NCBI GenBank assembly: GCA_044432975.1
Contig: JAWXUC010000019.1
Coordinates: forward strand, 1-19,432
DNA length: 19,432 nt
From: JAWXUC01 sp044432975
Lineage (GTDB): Bacteria; Pseudomonadota; Alphaproteobacteria; RF32; CAG-239
Direction of reading: 5' to 3'
Shown: positions 7,346 through 13,856 of the stretch, one piece after another
How positions within the stretch are numbered: position 1 is the stretch's first letter
How the letters are laid out: each line of letters starts with the position of its first letter
Program-made: the position numbers and the translations under genes
Notes under the pieces: model-generated
Database searches by the model: none
Told to the model about the DNA's origin: nothing
Seen by the model: only the letters and a program-made list of their open reading frames with translations

Positions 7346-7897
7346 ATGATACCATGGAATAAAATAGCAAATTGGGGAATAAAAACAGGAAAAAAAGTTA
7401 TAATAAAAGAAGGTGCAAAAGAATCTAGTACAACATTAGAGGAAATTATTAATGAGGGAAGCCTTGCAAAGGCTAAAGATCTCAATATTGGTGAAGAAGA
7501 ATTTTTAGAAAAATTTAATAAAATGAGCAAAGAAGAGCAAGAAGAATATATTAAAAAAGTTCACACAGAACAAGAGAGAGTTAGATTAGAGAAAGAAGCT
7601 CAAGAACAACTTCCACCAGAGCTAAACATTCCAGAAGCCCCACAGTCAGAAGGTGCTGAAATAATGGAAAACTTAGTAACAGAAAGTGATTCTATAGAAC
7701 TAAAGAAACAAGAGCTTTTTGAAGAAATTAATAGATATAATAATGAAAAAGAAGATATTTTATATAAAAACTTAGATACAATCACACAATCAGAACTTGA
7801 TGAAGCTGTTAAATTTGGCAATTATGAAAGTAAAGATGCAGAATTAAGGCAAGCTATTAATGATAAAGCAACATCTTGGTTTTGTGGGATTAAATAA
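7346..7897 (+). CDS. Hypothetical Lys/Glu-rich, coiled-coil protein
   Basis: Protein of 183 residues that I do not recognise. It is strongly charged: an N-terminal basic patch (KTGKKVIIKEGAKE), then Glu/Lys-rich helices around LEEIINEG, EEEFLEKFNKMSKEEQEEYIKKVH and EQERVRLEKEAQEQL, a proline-containing linker (PPELNIPEAP) and another helix, SIELKKQELFEEINRYNNEKEDILYKNL. The pattern suggests coiled-coil or helical-hairpin packing, with no signal peptide or membrane segment. AAGGA lies 9 bases before the ATG. It is divergent from the membrane-protein gene and followed by a 200-base AT-rich gap, then by another unrecognised gene in the same direction. The relation between the two is unclear. Confidence 0.6.
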   Translation: MIPWNKIANWGIKTGKKVIIKEGAKESSTTLEEIINEGSLAKAKDLNIGEEEFLEKFNKMSKEEQEEYIKKVHTEQERVRLEKEAQEQLPPELNIPEAPQSEGAEIMENLVTESDSIELKKQELFEEINRYNNEKEDILYKNLDTITQSELDEAVKFGNYESKDAELRQAINDKATSWFCGIK

Positions 7898-8097
7898 TAA
7901 TAATAAAGCATTAGTTCTTTTTTATTTCTAAAGGTTAAAATAATCATAAATTTTATTTATTATATATCCTATAACTTCATAAAATTTATAATAATTTTTC
8001 CTCTTTATAAATAAAAAATAACTTTAATGATTTATTATTATTTAATCCCAATATTTTTGGAACAGAAACTGTTCAGAAAGATGAAACAGGGAAATCA

Positions 8098-8460
8098 ATG
8101 GCTGTATTACCTCAAAAAACAAGCTCAACAGAAACAACAGAGATAAAAACCGCTGAAGGTATTTCAATTGGAGAAGGATTTCAAGAAATTGCATCTACAA
8201 TTGCTAATTATGGGGTAAAAGCCTTACAAACAGGATTAAACTCATTGCCAACTCAAAAGACATCATTAAAAGAAGATGATGTTTTGGGTCCTAAAACGGT
8301 TTCTAGAACCAAAGAGGCATTAGTTCAAAATGGTTTTGAAGAAATCCAAAACACAGTAAAAAATAATAATATAAAAGAAACAGAAGAACCAACAGATTAT
8401 AACAGCATAGAAGATCAATACATAAACAAATATGGTTATTATGCTAAAAGTATAGCTTAA
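8098..8460 (+). CDS. Hypothetical protein; probable 3' remnant with peptidoglycan-binding-like segment
   Basis: Protein of 120 residues from the ATG at 8098, which has AGGGA 5 bases upstream. The frame is open further back to a stop at 8008-8010 with no start codon in between, and the upstream codons (FNPNIFGTETVQKDETG) read like ordinary protein, so this could be the 3' end of a longer, truncated gene. The segment LQTGLNSLP through LKEDDVLGPKTVSRTKEAL resembles the LQxxLN...DGxxGPxT pattern of peptidoglycan-binding or repeat domains found near the C-terminus of large surface or phage proteins. No active site is visible. A strong terminator follows 12 bases after the stop. Whether a stable protein is made is uncertain. 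Confidence 0.45.
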   Translation: MAVLPQKTSSTETTEIKTAEGISIGEGFQEIASTIANYGVKALQTGLNSLPTQKTSLKEDDVLGPKTVSRTKEALVQNGFEEIQNTVKNNNIKETEEPTDYNSIEDQYINKYGYYAKSIA

Positions 8461-8472
8461 AATAAAAAAGAA

Positions 8473-8510
8473 AAGCACTAGGTTTTTATAAACCTAGTGC
8501 TTCTTTGTTT
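8473..8510 (+). terminator. Strong hairpin terminator
   Basis: A perfect 13-base stem, AAGCACTAGGTTT (8473-8485) with AAACCTAGTGCTT (8490-8502), closes a 4-base loop (TTAT). It is followed by a T-rich tail (TTCTTTGTTT) and preceded on the opposite strand's exit side by an A-rich run, so it could act in both directions. It follows the gene ending at 8460. Confidence 0.75.
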
Positions 8511-8602
8511 AATGAGATTAAAGTAAATCTCATTAGACTCCCAGTCACCTGAATAAATCGCTTTATTCAATCATCACCTTAGCGGACCATTTTTATTTGT
8601 AA

Positions 8603-8719
8603 GGTCCAAAAGTGTGGTCCGTGGATAAAAATAGCTTTATGGTCGGAAAAGTGTGATTTTAATCAGACTTATGTTCGGAAAAGTGTAAATATTGGTAATA
8701 TTTATGGTAGGAAAAATGT
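8603..8719 (+). repeat. Four spaced direct repeats of GGTCGGAAAAGTGT type
   Basis: Copies start at 8603 (GGTCCAAAAGTGT), 8641 (GGTCGGAAAAGTGT), 8673 (GTTCGGAAAAGTGT) and 8706 (GGTAGGAAAAATGTG). The spacing is 38, 32 and 33 bases, about three helical turns. The last three copies are preceded by TTAT or TTTAT, and the spacers contain short palindromes such as GATTTTAATC and AATATTGGTAATATT. The layout fits an array of protein-binding sites, for example the multiple terminal repeats of an IS21-type element end or iterons; identity is inferred. Confidence 0.5.
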
Positions 8720-8864
8720 GTTAAGTATAACTCAACAACGCAAAAATGCTCAAAAATAAGAAAATAGAATGTTTTTTTACAAAAATAAATGTTTTTTAGA
8801 TTCTTAAATAACGACTCAAAAATGCTCATTTTTCATTTTCTGGTAGCACCAGGGTAGCACCGGA

Positions 8865-8900
8865 TAAAACAAAAGGCTTTAGGATTTCTCCTAAAGCCTT
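8865..8900 (-). terminator. Rho-independent terminator of tRNA-fMet
   Basis: AAGGCTTTAGGA (8873-8884) and TCCTAAAGCCTT (8889-8900) form a perfect 12-base stem with a TTTC loop. Read on the - strand it is followed by TTTTGTTTTAT, and it begins 8 bases after the tRNA 3' end. Confidence 0.85.
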
Positions 8901-8908
8901 GATTTTGT

Positions 8909-8986
8909 TGGTTGCGGGGGCTAGATTTGAACTAACGACCTTCAGGTTATGAGCCTGACGAGCTAACCGGGCTGCTCCACCCCGCG
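8909..8986 (-). tRNA. Initiator tRNA-Met (fMet), anticodon CAT
   Basis: The reverse strand folds as a full cloverleaf of 78 bases with encoded CCA (8909-8911). The acceptor arm pairs GCGGGG with CCCCGC and leaves the unpaired C1-A72 that marks bacterial initiator tRNAs. The anticodon CAT is at 8949-8951, flanked by the stem CAGG/CCTG with CTCATAA loop; the T arm holds GTTCAAAT. The D loop has one base more than the E. coli form. A CTTGACA promoter lies upstream and a 12-base-stem terminator downstream. Its 3' end points to the accessory region at lower coordinates, making it a possible integration site. Confidence 0.95.
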
Positions 8987-9013
8987 ATAAGTTTTTATCA
9001 TCGCTGATGACAC

Positions 9014-9042
9014 CTTTTACGCTCACAAACTCATATTGTCAA
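9014..9042 (-). promoter_or_regulatory. Candidate promoter of tRNA-fMet
   Basis: On the - strand, CTTGACA gives a perfect -35 (TTGACA, 9042-9037), and 17 bases later TAAAAG (9019-9014) is a plausible weak -10. Transcription would begin near 9007, about 20 bases before the mature tRNA end. The ATGCTTGAC context recurs at 5658 and 6702. Confidence 0.55.
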
Positions 9043-9078
9043 GCATTTATTATAAAAAAGTTTATTTTATTTATTTTT

Positions 9079-9849
9079 TTATAAACACAACCTTTTACTT
9101 TCTACATATTTCTCTGCTTCTTCTTTTGATGCAAACGCAAATATTGTGCTTTGAGCAAAATAATCTTCTAAAATATTTCCATCTTCTGTTAAAACAACAC
9201 CACCAGCTTCGTTAACAATTAAAGCCCCGGCACAATAATCCCAAGGATTTAAATATAACTCAAAAAACATCGCAGCAGAACCTCTAGCAACATTGGTTAA
9301 ATCAATAACCGCAGCACCGAAACGCCTAATATCTATTCCCTTTTTAAAATAATCCTTAGCTAAATCAAAAACCTCATCAACCCTATTTCCACCAGTCCCA
9401 AAAATCACAACAGAATCTTTAATTCTCTTATCTTTTGTTGTAATTTTTTCTCCATTGCAAGTTGCACCTTTACCAATTTCTGCCACATACATTTCATCTA
9501 AATATGGGTTATATATCACACCCAAAACAGGTTTACCCTCTTTTAATAAAGCAACAGAAATTCCGCTACCTCTATATCCCATAACAAAATTTGTAGTTCC
9601 ATCAATAGGATCACAAACAAAACAAAATCCTTCTTTGTTGTAATATTGTTCACCCTCTTCACCCAAAAAAGAAGCTTCTGGCATTATTTTATAAAGTCCA
9701 GATTGTAACATCTCTTGAATTTTCAAATCATAATCAGTTAATAAGTTTTTAGAATTATTATTTTTATTATAAACAACTTCAACCGAAGCGCTTCTTAAAA
9801 TATCTCCACATTCATACACCAAACTTACTATTTCTTGAACTTTAATCAT
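9079..9849 (-). CDS. Inositol monophosphatase family protein
   Basis: Protein of 256 residues, the usual size for the SuhB/IMPase family of Mg-dependent, Li-sensitive phosphatases. Visible motifs are GEEG at 63-66 (metal-binding glutamate), DPIDGTTNF at 80-88 (metal-binding aspartates), and WDYCAGALIVNEAGG at 203-217 (third metal ligand and signature 2). Members hydrolyse inositol monophosphates, histidinol phosphate or 3'-phosphoadenosine 5'-phosphate, and the sequence alone does not decide between them; SuhB-like is the general call. It is cytoplasmic. The ATG overlaps the previous gene's TGA by four bases, so it is translated with the lipoprotein gene. An A/T-only hairpin (9050-9059 with 9075-9084) overlaps the stop and may be a weak terminator. 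Confidence 0.85.
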   Translation of the reverse strand: MIKVQEIVSLVYECGDILRSASVEVVYNKNNNSKNLLTDYDLKIQEMLQSGLYKIMPEASFLGEEGEQYYNKEGFCFVCDPIDGTTNFVMGYRGSGISVALLKEGKPVLGVIYNPYLDEMYVAEIGKGATCNGEKITTKDKRIKDSVVIFGTGGNRVDEVFDLAKDYFKKGIDIRRFGAAVIDLTNVARGSAAMFFELYLNPWDYCAGALIVNEAGGVVLTEDGNILEDYFAQSTIFAFASKEEAEKYVESKRLCL

Positions 9850-10931
9850 TTTTCAACCTCAACACCTTTACCGTTAATAACCCTTTTTAAAACCGAAGGA
9901 CTATCAATATTACCATCTTCATCAATGGTTATTTTATCTAAAACAGAATTAAAATCTTTATTATTCAACATAATATTAACAACATCTTTATTCTCTGGTA
10001 CACTGATTCCGTCTCCTGCTTTTTCAAAAGCATCTACAATCATATTAAAACCATCATAAAAATTAACCACACAAGATGTTTGTTTAAGACCTGTAGAATC
10101 CTCAAAATGTTTTGTAAAATCAGCTTTTCCTGTTTCTTCAGTAATATATGTATCTCCCTCATACTCGCTTAAAGCATCAGGAATATTATTTATACCAGAC
10201 ATAGGAACATCAAATCCCAATTCTTTTGACTGTCTTCCAAAAATATTTAATGTTGGTGTCTGTAACATAAGCTCAACAACATCTGGATTAGCTTCTTTCA
10301 TTTTTTGAATTTCTATTCTAAAATCTCTTTCTTGATTATTAAATCCTTTTATAAATACAACTTCAAACCCTTCTTTTTCAAAGAAAGGAACCCAATTATC
10401 TATCATTTCTTGAATTTCTAAAGCTTTCAAATAAACAAAACCAACTTTTTTATAATTATTATCTTTATAAAATTTTACAATTCTATTTAAATGTGTTTTA
10501 GGTTGTGTTGTGTGATTAAAATTATAAAAACCTTTTCCAACAACATCTGACAAAGCACAACTTATATGAACAACTTTATGTTGTTCTGCCCAACTAGAAG
10601 CTAAAGTTCCTGTATTACCCCAAAAAGTCATTACAACATTAACATTATCAACACCTTTAAATTTTGATAAATTTGTCATTGCTTTTTTAAGCTCATAAGC
10701 ATCGTCTTCAATAATAAGCTTATAATCATATTTTAATTCTTTTTTATTTATATCTTCTAAAGCAAGCTCTAATGATTTTTGCAAAGCAATACCATATTTT
10801 GCCAAATTTCCTGTTAAAGGCAAAGTTGTTGCAATTTTTACAACTTGTTTACTGGCATTATCTTTATTGTTAATATCACCACAAGCTGACAACAACACAA
10901 ATACCATAAAAAAAGAAAAATATTTTTTCAT
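9846..10931 (-). CDS. ABC-transporter substrate-binding lipoprotein (LivJ/Peripla_BP_6 type)
   Basis: Protein of 361 residues. The N-terminus is a lipoprotein signal, a lysine-led hydrophobic run ending LLSAC with Cys17 as the lipidation site, so it should be anchored on the periplasmic side. The mature part follows the type-I periplasmic binding fold of branched-chain amino-acid receptors: VVKIATTLPLTGNLAKYGIAL at the start, LELALEDIN, YKLIIEDDAY, then a second lobe with KKVGFVYL and PDVVELM. The ligand may be an amino acid or another small molecule; no transporter permease or ATPase is seen next to it in this window, which is unusual. GGAGGAG lies 7 bases before the ATG. It is 58 bases after dnaQ and overlaps the phosphatase gene by four bases. 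Confidence 0.8.
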   Translation of the reverse strand: MKKYFSFFMVFVLLSACGDINNKDNASKQVVKIATTLPLTGNLAKYGIALQKSLELALEDINKKELKYDYKLIIEDDAYELKKAMTNLSKFKGVDNVNVVMTFWGNTGTLASSWAEQHKVVHISCALSDVVGKGFYNFNHTTQPKTHLNRIVKFYKDNNYKKVGFVYLKALEIQEMIDNWVPFFEKEGFEVVFIKGFNNQERDFRIEIQKMKEANPDVVELMLQTPTLNIFGRQSKELGFDVPMSGINNIPDALSEYEGDTYITEETGKADFTKHFEDSTGLKQTSCVVNFYDGFNMIVDAFEKAGDGISVPENKDVVNIMLNNKDFNSVLDKITIDEDGNIDSPSVLKRVINGKGVEVEK

Positions 10932-10989
10932 ATAAACTCCTCCATAAAAGAAAAGTAATACAAAACTATTAAATATTTATGAATATAAA

Positions 10990-11664
10990 CTACCAAACTT
11001 CTTTTTTTAATTTTTCAGCTACTAGCTTTTCATGAGCTTCTTTTTCAGCATCTGATAATTCAAAAACTCTTGCTTCTCTAAATATTTTATTAGAAAAAGA
11101 CACTGATTCTTTAACTTCTTTAACAGTTTCTTTTGTTTCCATCTCAAGGGTTGGTGCGCTTCCACCAATAAGCTCTAAATAAACTTTCGCTAAAATTTGA
11201 CTATCTAATAAAGCCCCGTGATAACTTCTATCAAAACCGCCGATATTAAAACGCTTAACTAAAGCATCTAAACTTGCTTTTGCACCAGGAAATTTATTTC
11301 TAGCAATTTGCAAAGTGTCAATAACTTCATTATCAAGTTGTTTGAAACCGCCATGTTTAAGCTCATATTGTAAAAATTTCATATCAAAGTTTGCATTATG
11401 CGCAATTAAAATTCCACCATCAACAAAATCTAAAAACTCTTGAGCAATATCATTAAAAGAAGGAAAATCTTTTAAAAATTCATAGTTCAGACCATGAACC
11501 TTATAAGCATCTTCAGGCACTTCTCTGTTGGGATTGATATATTGATGATAAACTTTTCCTGTTGGAAGATGATTAATTAACTCCACCGCACCAATTTCAA
11601 CAAGTTTATCTCCCTCTTCAGGTCTAAAACCCGTGGTTTCTGTATCAAATACAATCTCTCTCAT
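10990..11664 (-). CDS. dnaQ: DNA polymerase III epsilon subunit (3'-5' proofreading exonuclease)
   Basis: Protein of 224 residues of the DEDDh exonuclease family. All five catalytic residues are seen: Asp7 and Glu9 in FDTETTG, Asp94 in HNANFD, His149 in SYHGALLD and Asp154 of the same motif. In the replicase it removes misincorporated bases and binds the alpha subunit through a flexible C-terminal tail; here the tail after residue 170 is charged (KETVKEVKESVSF). Its ATG overlaps the coaE stop by four bases, giving the coaE-dnaQ pair typical of Alphaproteobacteria, usually close to oriC. A SecB gene, a frequent neighbour, is not present. Confidence 0.93.
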   Translation of the reverse strand: MREIVFDTETTGFRPEEGDKLVEIGAVELINHLPTGKVYHQYINPNREVPEDAYKVHGLNYEFLKDFPSFNDIAQEFLDFVDGGILIAHNANFDMKFLQYELKHGGFKQLDNEVIDTLQIARNKFPGAKASLDALVKRFNIGGFDRSYHGALLDSQILAKVYLELIGGSAPTLEMETKETVKEVKESVSFSNKIFREARVFELSDAEKEAHEKLVAEKLKKEVW

Positions 11665-12236
11665 AATTTTTCCAATACTTTTATCAATTTTGCTTTCAAA
11701 ACATTTTTAGGCATATCAGTATTAACAATAATGTCTGCCAAGTGTTCTTTATCAATATTTTTGATTTGCTTATCATATATTTTTTCAAAATCTTCGGCAG
11801 AAATATTATCTCTTTTCATCACCCTAACTTTTGCAACCTCATAATCAACATCGGCCAAAATAATATGATGACAATATTTATCCCACTCCATTTCAAACAA
11901 AAGAGGAGTATCAATAAAAAAGATATCATCAAACTTAGATATTTTTTTAATTTTTCTCTTTAACGCTGTATTTAAAATAGGATGAATAATTTCTTCAAGT
12001 TTTTCAAGCTCTTTCTTATTATTAAAAACAGTATTTCTAAGCTCTCTTTTATTAAAAACACCGTCTTTAAATGTATTAGGAAATTCTTTTTTTATTATAT
12101 TTAAAAAGTTTTTGCGATTATAAAGTCTTTTAACCCAACCATCAATATCAAAAACCACCAACCCTAAGCTTCTTAATTTATCTGCAATAGTAGTCTTACC
12201 AGAACCAATAGTGCCTGTAATACCAATCAAATTCAT
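11661..12236 (-). CDS. coaE: Dephospho-CoA kinase
   Basis: Cytoplasmic enzyme that phosphorylates the 3' hydroxyl of dephospho-CoA in the last step of coenzyme A synthesis. It has 191 residues, as expected. Visible are the P-loop GTIGSGKTT (8-16), FDIDGWVKRLY with the substrate-binding aspartates, the LEEIIHPIL motif, FFIDTPLLFE (Walker B region) and the lid around KRDNISAEDFEKIYDKQ. The frame is open to 12275, but the ATG at 12236 is chosen: it directly precedes the conserved NLIGITGTIGSGK strand and has AGGGG 11 bases upstream. Two DnaA-type sequences lie within 25 bases of this start. It overlaps dnaQ by four bases, and transcription runs away from the candidate origin. Confidence 0.93.
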   Translation of the reverse strand: MNLIGITGTIGSGKTTIADKLRSLGLVVFDIDGWVKRLYNRKNFLNIIKKEFPNTFKDGVFNKRELRNTVFNNKKELEKLEEIIHPILNTALKRKIKKISKFDDIFFIDTPLLFEMEWDKYCHHIILADVDYEVAKVRVMKRDNISAEDFEKIYDKQIKNIDKEHLADIIVNTDMPKNVLKAKLIKVLEKL

Positions 12237-12602
12237 TTTATCAACACCCCTGTGCATAAAGTAGCACAAATTCAAATTTTAAAATTATTATACACATAAT
12301 GCAATAATTATCAACAACCTTATTAAGATGTTAATAAAAATATACAGCTCATTTAATATATTGAACAACTAATTTAAGTATTTGATTTTTATAAAAGCAC
12401 TATTGTGTATAAGATTGTGCATAAAATTTAATAAACATAACTCACCACTATCTACTATCACTACTATTTATTTTAAATTTAAATAGATGGCTTTAAAGCT
12501 GTGTATAAATTTCATTGACTTTAAACAAAAAAATTAATATACAATAGATATCTAATACAAAAATATATATTCTTATATTAAAACATTTCAAGGACATTTA
12601 TC
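12237..12602. other. Candidate chromosomal replication origin (oriC)
   Basis: An AT-rich gap of 366 bases between divergent coaE and rho. It has five perfect DnaA boxes (TTATNCACA): 12251-12259, 12404-12412, 12416-12424 and 12500-12508 on the - strand, and 12288-12296 on the + strand. Two TTATCAACA near-matches lie at 12238-12246 and 12308-12316. Boxes at 12404 and 12416 are tandem, 3 bases apart. A CTA-trinucleotide tract (12448-12466) and a very AT-rich tract (about 12467-12485 and 12520-12595) could be the unwinding region. In many Alphaproteobacteria rho, coaE and dnaQ lie close to oriC, and transcription here runs outward from the gap on both sides. It also carries the promoters of both flanking genes, which I could not place with confidence. 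Confidence 0.75.
12448..12466 (-). repeat. DnaA-trio-like CTA/TAG trinucleotide tract in candidate oriC
   Basis: CTA occurs at 12448, 12452, 12455, 12461 and 12464; CTACTATCACTACTA (12452-12466) is strictly in phase. The other strand reads TAGTAGTGATAGTAG, like the DnaA-trio element where DnaA loads on single-stranded DNA. It lies 23 bases from a tandem pair of DnaA boxes and beside an A/T-only tract. Confidence 0.45.
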
Positions 12603-13856
12603 ATGCATTTTAAAGAGTTAAAGAAAAAAACTCCTAAGGAACTATTAGAACAAGCAAAATCATTAGACATAGAAGACGCATCATCAATGAGAGCTCAAGA
12701 CCTAATATTTGCAATATTACAAAAATTTGCAAGTGATGACAACATAATCTATGGTGATGGTGTAATAGAAGTAATGCAAGATGGTTTTGGTTTTTTACGT
12801 TCTTTACAAGCCAATTACTTAGCAGGTCCAGACGATATATATGTATCTCCTGCTCAAATAAAACAATACGGATTAAGAACAGGTGATACCATAGAAGGTG
12901 AAATCAGAGGTCCTAAAGAAAATGAAAAATACTTTGCACTAACAAAAGTATTAAAAGTTAATTTTGATGAACCAGAAAAATCAAAAGCAAGGGTTAATTT
13001 TGATGATTTAACTCCATTATATCCAACAGAAAAGCTTAATTTTGATATAATAAATGGCAAAAATGATTATACAACAAGAGTAATTGATCTTGTTTCTCCT
13101 CAAGGAAAAGGTCAACGTGGTTTGGTTGTAGCACCTCCAAGAACAGGTAAAACTGTAATGCTACAAAATATAGCTCACGCAATTGCAGAAAATCATCCAG
13201 AAGTTCATTTAATGGTATTATTAATCGATGAACGTCCTGAAGAAGTTACAGATATGACACGTTCTGTAAGAGGTGAAGTTGTTTCTTCAACTTTTGATGA
13301 ACCAGCATCTCGCCATGTTCAAGTTGCTGAAATGGTGGTAGAAAAAGCCAAAAGACTTGTTGAAAACAAAAAAGATGTTGTAATATTACTTGATTCTATA
13401 ACTCGTTTAGGAAGAGCTTATAATACAGTTATTCCATCTTCTGGTAAGGTTTTAACAGGTGGTGTTGATGCAAACGCTCTACAACGCCCTAAACGTCTTT
13501 TAGGTGCTGCTCGTAATGTTGAAGAAGGTGGTTCTTTAACAATTATTGCAACAGCATTGATTGATACAGGATCAAGAATGGATGAAGTTATCTTTGAAGA
13601 ATTTAAAGGAACAGGTAACTCTGAGATTATTTTAGATAGAAAATTAACAGACAAACGTTTATTTCCAACAATAGATATCACTCGTTCTGGTACCAGAAAA
13701 GAAGAACTTTTGGTTGATAAAGATGTTTTAACCAAAATGTGGGTATTAAGAAGAGTTTTGATGCAAATGGGCATGATTGATGGTATGGAATTCTTGCTTG
13801 ATAAATTAAAATACTCAAAAGATAATAATGACTTCTTTACAACAATGAACCAATAA
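12603..13856 (+). CDS. rho: Transcription termination factor Rho
   Basis: Hexameric RNA-dependent ATPase/helicase that ends transcription, 417 residues as usual. Domains in order: a helical N-terminal domain (KELKKKTPKELLEQAKSL), the cold-shock RNA-binding domain with VIEVMQDGFGFLRS and YVSPAQIKQYGLRTGD, the P-loop APPRTGKT at 177-184 (the alphaproteobacterial form of APPKAGKT), the Walker B VVILLDSITR, the R-loop region GGVDANALQRPKRLLGAARN, and the arginine-finger area TDKRLFPTIDITRSGTRKEELL. No N-terminal insertion is present. AAGGA sits 9 bases before the ATG. It reads away from the candidate origin and its TAA shares one base with the next ATG (TAATG). Confidence 0.97.
   Translation: MHFKELKKKTPKELLEQAKSLDIEDASSMRAQDLIFAILQKFASDDNIIYGDGVIEVMQDGFGFLRSLQANYLAGPDDIYVSPAQIKQYGLRTGDTIEGEIRGPKENEKYFALTKVLKVNFDEPEKSKARVNFDDLTPLYPTEKLNFDIINGKNDYTTRVIDLVSPQGKGQRGLVVAPPRTGKTVMLQNIAHAIAENHPEVHLMVLLIDERPEEVTDMTRSVRGEVVSSTFDEPASRHVQVAEMVVEKAKRLVENKKDVVILLDSITRLGRAYNTVIPSSGKVLTGGVDANALQRPKRLLGAARNVEEGGSLTIIATALIDTGSRMDEVIFEEFKGTGNSEIILDRKLTDKRLFPTIDITRSGTRKEELLVDKDVLTKMWVLRRVLMQMGMIDGMEFLLDKLKYSKDNNDFFTTMNQ

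Larger units (their letters stand above)
8461..8908. other. Non-coding accessory stretch rich in hairpins and repeats
   Basis: No credible gene was seen in 448 bases. It contains, in order: a strong terminator (8473-8504), a second hairpin AATGAGATT/AATCTCATT (8511-8534), GAATAAA/TTTATTC (8551-8568), CGGACCA/TGGTCCG (8583-8621), four spaced copies of a GGAAAAGTGT-type motif (8603-8719), a 12-base direct repeat CAAAAATGCTCA (8741-8752 and 8817-8828), a tandem GGTAGCACC pair (8842-8861) and the tRNA terminator (8865-8900). Confidence 0.6.

Noticed and set aside
8603..8719. CRISPR array
   Set aside because: Only four short, imperfect repeats, with spacers sharing TTTAT and palindromes, and no cas genes.
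8826..9026. Open frame of 66 codons on the - strand across the initiator tRNA
   Set aside because: It consists of the tRNA, its promoter leader and its terminator read as codons.
9050..9084. A/T-only hairpin as a firm terminator for the phosphatase gene
   Set aside because: It has no G/C pairs and overlaps the stop codon, so it is too weak to call on its own.
12237..12275. Upstream extension of coaE by 13 codons
   Set aside because: It covers the ribosome site and two DnaA-type sequences; the family starts at the ATG at 12236.
12237..12602. CtrA (TTAA-N7-TTAA) and IHF sites in the candidate origin
   Set aside because: No full match to either consensus was seen; partial TTAA pairs are expected in such AT-rich DNA.
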